Below are positions 59,688 to 64,000 of a stretch of DNA of 64,000 nt, piece after piece. The position numbers and the translations under genes were made by a program. Origin of the DNA: Roseicyclus persicicus (GTDB lineage: Bacteria > Pseudomonadota > Alphaproteobacteria > Rhodobacterales > Rhodobacteraceae); the NCBI RefSeq assembly GCF_012395815.1, contig NZ_JAAZQQ010000002.1:248001-312000 (forward strand), in the 5' to 3' direction. Under the pieces are notes generated by a model. That model was not told where the DNA came from. It ran no database searches and was given only the letters and a program-made list of their open reading frames with translations. The stretch's first letter is position 1. Each line of letters opens with the position of its first letter.

Positions 59688-60281
59688 ATGTTTGATTCCC
59701 CCGCGTTCCCCTTGCCCGGTTTCGCACCTGTTGCCGTGGCGGGGGTCGTCATCCTCCTGCTTGCCTTTCTTGCGGCCGTCCAGGGGCGGAAGAAGCGCAG
59801 ATCCAAAGCGCCCGGCAAGGCGGGGCGCGGGTCCGAGCCGCTCCTGACGGGGCAGGTTCGCACGCGCCTCGAACCGCTCCTGAACGCGTCTGAACGCCGG
59901 GTCTTCACCTCGGTCGAGACGCTCATCCGGCAGGTCGGCGGCGATTATCGCCTCTTTGCACAGGTTGCCCTCGGAGAAGTGATCAGGGTGGACGCCCGCG
60001 AGGCCGATCGCTCGGTTCGCCAGAGCACGTTCAACCAGATCAATGCCAAGCGGCTGGATTTCCTGATCGTGGACCGGGATTGGACCCCGAAAGTGGCCCT
60101 GGAATACCATGGCTCCGGGCACTTCCGTGGCGACGCGGAAAAGAGGGATGCCATCAAGCGGGCTGCCTGCCGCTCGGCCGGCTTGCCCTTCATCGAGATC
60201 GACCAGCAGGGGCTTTCGGAGGAACAGGCCCAGCTTCTGCGGCGCCACCTCGGGGCAGCGTCGTCTCTGGCGGCCGAGTAG
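59688..60281 (+). CDS. DUF2726 domain protein, membrane-anchored
   Basis: 197-residue protein with one N-terminal helix (PVAVAGVVILLLAFLAAVQG), a basic linker (GRKKRRSKAPGKAG), and a DUF2726 domain (LLNASERRVFTSVETLIRQVGGDYRLFAQVALGEVIRV... FNQINAKRLDFLIVDRDWTPKVALEYHG... RDAIKRAACRSAGLPFIEID). The D-x(n)-E-Y pattern recalls PD-(D/E)XK nuclease-type folds, so a nuclease-related function is possible. GGAGG five bases before the ATG fixes the start. The 3' end overlaps the transposase-like frame antisense. Confidence 0.82.
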   Translation: MFDSPAFPLPGFAPVAVAGVVILLLAFLAAVQGRKKRRSKAPGKAGRGSEPLLTGQVRTRLEPLLNASERRVFTSVETLIRQVGGDYRLFAQVALGEVIRVDAREADRSVRQSTFNQINAKRLDFLIVDRDWTPKVALEYHGSGHFRGDAEKRDAIKRAACRSAGLPFIEIDQQGLSEEQAQLLRRHLGAASSLAAE

Positions 60282-60840
60282 CGTCGCACGCGGGCGGTGC
60301 AAATCGACCGGCCGACACGTCTGTGCGGTCGGTCGTCGCCACGGGGTGCGCCGGCTCACCCCCCTGGGCAGGGTTGCGCCGGCCGCCGCCCACGTCCATC
60401 CCCCGCACCCCGTCCCGGTGGATCGAGGACTGCGGCCAGTCGAACGGGTCCGACACCAGCCCGTGGCGCACCGGGTCGGTCCAGCACCATCGCGTCAGCC
60501 TGTCCCGCCCCGCCGCGTCCTCCACCCGCCGGGCCCTGACCCCGGGGCGCCAGAGCCCCGCCGCCCGCCCCTCGGGCAAGGCGGCGAGGAACCGGGACTG
60601 GATCATGTCCCACCGCGTAGCATAATCGCTGTCGCCCGCGGGCAGTGTCCAGATCATGTGCACATGATCGGGCAGCACCACGCCCGCGTCGATGACGAAC
60701 GGGCGCTCGGCCATGGTCTGCCGCAGCGCGACCCGCAGCGCCTCGACTTGCCGGGTCAGCGTGTCGGCCCCGCGCCGGGCCAGGGCGGCGGTTAAGAAGA
60801 GGGTGGCGCCGGGCAGGCTGGGGCTGACAGAGCACGACAT
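60190..60840 (-). CDS. REP-associated tyrosine transposase-like protein, probably degenerate
   Basis: 216-residue frame. SPSLPGATLFLTAALARR, VLPDHVHMIWTLPAGDSDYATRWDMIQSRFLAAL and CWTDPVRHGLVSDPFDWPQSSIHRDGV match RAYT (Y1-like) proteins, including the HxH of DHVHM. The region between GLW and CWTDP keeps the length of relatives but has lost the RFWEH block, and Trp stands where a Tyr is usual before C-W-x-x-P. A ~65-residue C-terminal tail of Gly/Pro/Arg overlaps the DUF2726 gene antisense by 92 bases and looks like read-through. Activity is doubtful. Confidence 0.6.
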   Translation of the reverse strand: MSCSVSPSLPGATLFLTAALARRGADTLTRQVEALRVALRQTMAERPFVIDAGVVLPDHVHMIWTLPAGDSDYATRWDMIQSRFLAALPEGRAAGLWRPGVRARRVEDAAGRDRLTRWCWTDPVRHGLVSDPFDWPQSSIHRDGVRGMDVGGGRRNPAQGGEPAHPVATTDRTDVSAGRFAPPACDATRPPETTLPRGGAAEAGPVPPKAPAGRSR

Positions 60841-60856
60841 GCCCGCCAGCCTGCCC
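60811..60856. repeat. 11-base inverted repeat across the transposase start
   Basis: GGGCAGGCTGG at 60811-60821 and CCAGCCTGCCC at 60846-60856, perfect, flanking the ATG. GGTTAAG also occurs on both sides (60790 and 60862). It could be a REP-like target or a translational control hairpin. Confidence 0.5.
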
Positions 60857-61157
60857 CCACTTGGTTAAGGCATGGTTTACGCCGCCACGGGCCATCGCCG
60901 GGCCCCAGCGCGGCACCCCACAGCCGCCTGTGGGCCGTTTCGCCCAAACCGCGATATCTTGTGGATACCCCGTTTTCTCGCGGACGCCCGCCTTTCGGTC
61001 ACAAAAATACTGCTTTACAGAAAGGCCCAACCGCCGCACCATATTTCGTAGGTGAGGGACATCCTTCCCCACCCAATTGAAAGACACCCAGCCAATAGCG
61101 GGCGTCTTGGACAGTGACCCAAGGCCCGCACGGCTGCCACAACATGAGGCCTGGGCA
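60841..61157. other. Intergenic region between the RAYT-like gene and the YbjN gene
   Basis: 317 bases with no supported gene. A perfect seven-base hairpin (CCCACAG-CCGC-CTGTGGG, 60917-60934) and an A/T-richer stretch near 60950-61030 are visible. The latter probably carries the YbjN gene's promoter, but no clear hexamer pair is present. Confidence 0.5.
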
Positions 61158-61661
61158 ATGTCGCATTCCGAGCAGTATCTGGACATCGAGGACCTGCATC
61201 CCATCGACATCGTGGAGACGCTGGCGAGCCACCACGACTGGGATTTCGACCGCATCGCCGATGACCAGATCGCCATGGCGATCGAGGGGCAGTGGCGCAC
61301 CTACTCGGTCACGCTCGCCTGGTCGGCCTACGACGAGACGCTGCGGATGATCTGCACCTTCGACATGGAGCCGCCGGCCGACACGCTGCCGACCCTCTAC
61401 GAGACGCTCAACCTCGCCAACGACCGCTGCTGGGCCGGCGCCTTCACCTACTGGCCCGCGCAGAAGCTGATGGTCTACCGCTACGGCCTCGTGCTGGCCG
61501 GCGAGCAGCTCGCCAGCCCCGACCAGATCGCCTGCATGGTGGAAACCGCCGTGCTCGCCTCCGAGCGCTACTACCCCGCCTTCCAGCTTGCCTGCTGGGG
61601 CGGCCGCACGCCCGCCGACGCGCTGCAGGTCGCCATTGCGGAGAGCTACGGCCGCGCCTAA
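61158..61661 (+). CDS. YbjN domain-containing protein
   Basis: 167-residue cytosolic protein of the YbjN/type III chaperone-like fold family. DIVETLASHHDWDFDRIADDQIAMAIEGQWRTYSVTLAWSAYDETLRMICTFDMEPP and NDRCWAGAFTYWPAQKLMVYRYGL are typical of the alphaproteobacterial branch. Function unknown; E. coli YbjN is a stress/motility modulator. Start chosen at MSHSEQYLDIED. It is 31 bases upstream of proC, a pair I recall from related genomes. Confidence 0.87.
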   Translation: MSHSEQYLDIEDLHPIDIVETLASHHDWDFDRIADDQIAMAIEGQWRTYSVTLAWSAYDETLRMICTFDMEPPADTLPTLYETLNLANDRCWAGAFTYWPAQKLMVYRYGLVLAGEQLASPDQIACMVETAVLASERYYPAFQLACWGGRTPADALQVAIAESYGRA

Positions 61662-61692
61662 CCTCCGCCCCCGGAACGAAACGGGGGACGCG

Positions 61693-62505
61693 ATGGGGTT
61701 CGAGGATATCTCGCGCCGCGGGCTGGTGATGCTGGGCTGCGGCAAGATGGGATCGGCCATGCTGGAGGGCTGGCTGAAGCGCGGGCTGGACCCCGCAGCG
61801 GTGCACGTGATCGACCCCCACCCCTCCGACTGGCTGCGCGCGCAGGGCGTGTCGGTGAACGCGGCGCTGCCCGACGCCCCCGCCGTCCTGATGATCGCGG
61901 TCAAGCCGCAGATGATGCAGGCCGCGCTGCCGCAGGTGGCGGGCTTCGGCGGCGGCGGCACGCTGGTCCTGTCGGTCGCGGCCGGCACCCCCATCGCGGC
62001 CTACGAGGCGGCCTTCGGCGCGGGCACCCGCGTCGTGCGCTCCATGCCCAACACGCCCGCCGCCGTGGGCAAGGGGATCACCGCGATCATCGGTAACGGC
62101 GCGGCGACGGCCGCCGACCTCGACACCGCCGAAAGCCTGCTCAGCGCCATCGGCCAGGTCGTCCGGCTGGAGACCGAGGACCAGATCGACGCCGTCACCG
62201 GCGTCTCGGGCTCCGGCCCCGCCTACATCTTCTACATGATCGACGCGCTCGCCGCGGCGGGCGAGGCCGAGGGGCTGCCCCCCGCGCTGGCCATGCAGCT
62301 CGCCAAGGCAACCGTCGCGGGCGCCGGCGCGCTCGCCGAACAGGCGGGCGAGACCCCTGAACAGCTGCGCATCAACGTGACCTCGCCCAACGGCACCACG
62401 CAGGCCGGCCTCGGCGTGCTGATGGACGCGGGCACCGGCCTGATGCCGCTGATGCGCGCCACCGTCGCCGCCGCCACCCGCCGCAGCCGGGAGCTGCGCG
62501 GATGA
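61693..62505 (+). CDS. proC: Pyrroline-5-carboxylate reductase
   Basis: 270-residue NAD(P)H enzyme making proline from pyrroline-5-carboxylate. Rossmann motif LGCGKMGSAMLEGWL, IAVKPQMM, RSMPNTPAAVGKGITAI and the signature VSGSGPAYIFYMIDAL... TSPNGTTQAGL are present. The length fits. The ATG is preceded by GGGGGACGCG. It overlaps csaA by four bases (ATGA). Confidence 0.95.
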   Translation: MGFEDISRRGLVMLGCGKMGSAMLEGWLKRGLDPAAVHVIDPHPSDWLRAQGVSVNAALPDAPAVLMIAVKPQMMQAALPQVAGFGGGGTLVLSVAAGTPIAAYEAAFGAGTRVVRSMPNTPAAVGKGITAIIGNGAATAADLDTAESLLSAIGQVVRLETEDQIDAVTGVSGSGPAYIFYMIDALAAAGEAEGLPPALAMQLAKATVAGAGALAEQAGETPEQLRINVTSPNGTTQAGLGVLMDAGTGLMPLMRATVAAATRRSRELRG

Positions 62506-62843
62506 GCGACACCATCGGCTTCGACGACTTCCTCAAGGTCGACATCCGCGTCGGCACCGTGATCCGCGCCGAACCCTTCCCCGAGGCGCGCAAGCCCGCG
62601 ATCAAGCTCTGGGTCGACTACGGCCCCGACATCGGCACCCGGAAAAGCTCGGCCCAGATCACTGCCCACTACGCGCCCGAGGCGCTCGTCGGCCGGCAGG
62701 TGCTGGGCGTGGTGAACTTTCCCCCGCGCCAGATCGGCCCCTTCATGTCCGAGGCCCTCGTCCTCGGCCTGCACGACGAAAACGGCCGCGTCGTGCTGAT
62801 CGCCCCCGACCATCCCGTCCCGAACGGAGAAAAGATGTGCTGA
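62502..62843 (+). CDS. csaA: tRNA-binding protein CsaA
   Basis: 113-residue homodimeric OB-fold protein of the type also found at the C-terminus of MetRS. FDDFLKVDIRVGTVIRAEPFPEARKPAIKLWVDYG, SSAQITAHYAPEALVGRQVLGVVNFPPRQIGPFMSEALVLG are the family core. It binds tRNA and was described as a chaperone in Bacillus. It overlaps proC upstream by four bases and the dehydrogenase downstream by seven. Confidence 0.93.
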   Translation: MSDTIGFDDFLKVDIRVGTVIRAEPFPEARKPAIKLWVDYGPDIGTRKSSAQITAHYAPEALVGRQVLGVVNFPPRQIGPFMSEALVLGLHDENGRVVLIAPDHPVPNGEKMC

Positions 62844-63787
62844 GCCTCCTGATCTCCCGCCCCCTGCCCAAGGCCGTGATGGCCGAGGCCGAGGCCCGCT
62901 TCGCCGTCACCTGCCGGCCGGTCACGACGCCGATGGACCACGCCGAATGCGTCGCCGCCCTGCAGGACCACGACCTGATCCTGCCCACGCTGGGCGACGC
63001 CTTCCGCGCCCCCGCCTTCGCCGCCGTCCCGTCGCCGCGGGCACGGCTGCTGGCCAACTTCGGCGTCGGCTACAACCACATCGACGTCGCCGCCGCCCGC
63101 GCGGCCGGCCTCGAGGTCACCAACACGCCGGGCGCCGTCACCGACGCCACCGCCGACATCGCGCTGACCCTGATCCTGATGACCGCGCGGCGCGCCGGCG
63201 AGGGCGAGCGGATGCTGCGCGCGGGCCAATGGACCGGCTGGCACCCGACCCAGATGCTGGGCCTCCACGTCTCGGGCAAGACGGTCTGCATCGTCGGCAT
63301 GGGCCGCATCGGGCAGGCCATCGCCCGGCGCTGCCACCATGGCTTCGGCTGCCGCATCGTCTACGCCAACCGCTCGCCGAAAGCGATGGATTTCCCCGCC
63401 GAGCAGATGGACCTTCCCGCCGCGCTCGCCGCCGCCGACATCGTGGTGCTGGCCACCCCCGGCGGCGCGGACACCCACCACCTGATGGGCGCGCCCGAGT
63501 TCGCGGCGATGCGGCCCCACGCCATCTTCGTCAACATCTCCCGCGGCGACGTGGTGGACGAGGCGGCACTGGTCGCGGCCCTTGAAGCGGGCACGATCGC
63601 CGGCGCGGGCCTCGACGTCTACGAGTTCGAGCCGCAGGTCCCCGCGGCGCTCATGCGGATGGAGAACGTCACCCTTCTCCCCCACCTCGGCACCGCCGCG
63701 CTCGAGGTCCGCGAAGCCATGGGCCGGATGGCGCTTGCCAACTGCATCGCCTTCGCCGAGGGGAAAGCCCTCCCCAACAGGGTCTGA
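62837..63787 (+). CDS. D-2-hydroxyacid dehydrogenase (glyoxylate/hydroxypyruvate reductase-like)
   Basis: 316-residue NAD(P)-dependent enzyme starting at a GTG with GGAGAAAAGAT upstream. ANFGVGYNHIDVAAARAAGLEVTNTPGAVTDATADIAL, VCIVGMGRIGQAIAR, NISRGDVVDE, AGLDVYEFEP and LLPHLGTAA contain the NAD fold and catalytic Arg, Glu and His. The YNHID/TNTPG pattern resembles glyoxylate reductases and D-glycerate dehydrogenases. Coupled to csaA by a seven-base overlap; a dispersed repeat follows its stop. Confidence 0.9.
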   Translation: MLSLLISRPLPKAVMAEAEARFAVTCRPVTTPMDHAECVAALQDHDLILPTLGDAFRAPAFAAVPSPRARLLANFGVGYNHIDVAAARAAGLEVTNTPGAVTDATADIALTLILMTARRAGEGERMLRAGQWTGWHPTQMLGLHVSGKTVCIVGMGRIGQAIARRCHHGFGCRIVYANRSPKAMDFPAEQMDLPAALAAADIVVLATPGGADTHHLMGAPEFAAMRPHAIFVNISRGDVVDEAALVAALEAGTIAGAGLDVYEFEPQVPAALMRMENVTLLPHLGTAALEVREAMGRMALANCIAFAEGKALPNRV

Positions 63788-63820
63788 CCCCCCCTCATCT
63801 TTGCTTCGAAAATACTCCGG
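63788..63820 (-). repeat. Dispersed GTATTT...AAGATG repeat, copy 5 (long form)
   Basis: On the minus strand GGAGTATTTTCGAAGC then AAAGATGAGGGGGGG. It starts at the dehydrogenase stop and adjoins a G/C hairpin (GGGGGGCTGGCCCCCC, 63829-63844), the same arrangement as copy 2. Confidence 0.78.
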
Positions 63821-63871
63821 GGGGTCCGGGGGGCTGGCCCCCCGGCGGGTCGCCGCCAAAGGCGGCGATCC

Positions 63872-64000
63872 CTACGAAAGACTCCGATCCCCCGTCGCCT
63901 CGCGGAAATGCCGCCGGCAGAGCGATACGTAACGGTCGTTCCCCCCCACCTCGATCTGCGCCCCCTCGGTCAGCGCGCGGCCCGCGGCGTCCACCCGGAT
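63872..64000 (-). CDS. tdk: Thymidine kinase, C-terminal fragment
   Basis: The last 42 codons of a gene cut by the window edge. The translation contains VDAAGRALTEGAQIEVGGN, then DRYVSLCRRHF, which matches the end of bacterial type II thymidine kinases (EGEQV.IGGN.RYVS.CR.H). That segment includes the lasso/substrate loop and the last zinc-ribbon ligands, Cys and His. The rest, with the P-loop, is beyond position 64000. It converges on the dehydrogenase. Confidence 0.8.
   Translation of the reverse strand: MRVDAAGRALTEGAQIEVGGNDRYVSLCRRHFREATGDRSLS

Noticed and set aside
57223..59727. A single 834-residue minus-strand protein covering midA and lgt
   Set aside because: midA and lgt are in different frames with a normal four-base overlap; the upstream part of the long frame is the lgt region read out of frame.

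Overview
The window is high-GC chromosomal DNA that looks like a member of the Rhodobacterales (Roseobacter/Rhodobacter/Paracoccus group of Alphaproteobacteria). The reasons are the xerC-DUF484-transaldolase-priA neighbourhood, an F1-only atpHAGDC operon, the Hsp20-DUF1150 pair, an lgt-midA-pgeF operon, an EPS-type MarR domain, and small proteins and intergenic repeats typical of that order as I remember them. This assignment is inference; no rRNA or other marker gene is present. Almost every base is coding, genes overlap by 1-8 bases in many places, and I see no prophage, plasmid, CRISPR array or tRNA.

1-13.7 kb is mostly housekeeping: xerC, DUF484 and a short transaldolase leftward; priA, hisC, a prephenate dehydrogenase and an extensin-like protein rightward; then a DUF2125 protein, a ChaC-like cyclotransferase, a MotA/TolQ-like plus OmpA-like envelope pair and an M23 peptidase. 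13.7-26.9 kb holds clpA, gloB, a methyltransferase, an acidic exported protein of unknown role, the F1 ATP synthase operon with a strong terminator, an H-type lectin, prs, a DsbA-like isomerase and an alpha/beta hydrolase.

27-36.6 kb carries a leftward run (threonine aldolase, YcgN-like Cys-cluster protein, ribF, MaoC hydratase, HAD phosphatase, family II pyrophosphatase), a 35-repeat RTX protein with a Hint domain, and groES-groEL behind a clear sigma-70 promoter and a CIRCE operator. 36.6-47 kb has an ACT protein, a polymer-forming membrane protein, a three-gene operon (3-hydroxyisobutyrate dehydrogenase-like, an orphan phnM, an EamA exporter), a NUDIX protein, a lipase-like protein, purEK, Hsp20/DUF1150 and nadE.

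47-56 kb is the most distinctive stretch. It has a MORN-repeat protein built as two copies of a nine-repeat block, and an in-frame fusion of an EPS-type MarR winged helix to ATP sulfurylase/APS kinase. A sulfotransferase is divergent from the fusion, with two matching TGTTC-N6-GAACA palindromes in the 77-base gap. trxB and an Lrp regulator follow, then a TPR-sulfotransferase. PAPS synthesis, two PAPS-using enzymes and a built-in DNA-binding domain suggest a locally controlled sulfation module, which is my main candidate for an undescribed system. 56-64 kb returns to housekeeping: a 43-residue basic protein, pgeF-midA-lgt, ubiK, a DUF2726 protein, a degenerate REP-associated transposase, YbjN, proC, csaA, a D-2-hydroxyacid dehydrogenase and the cut-off end of a thymidine kinase.

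Superimposed on this are dispersed noncoding elements: five copies of a GTATTT...AAGATG repeat, mostly at gene ends, and perfect 22-28 base palindromes with A/T-rich arms, including three chained head to tail.
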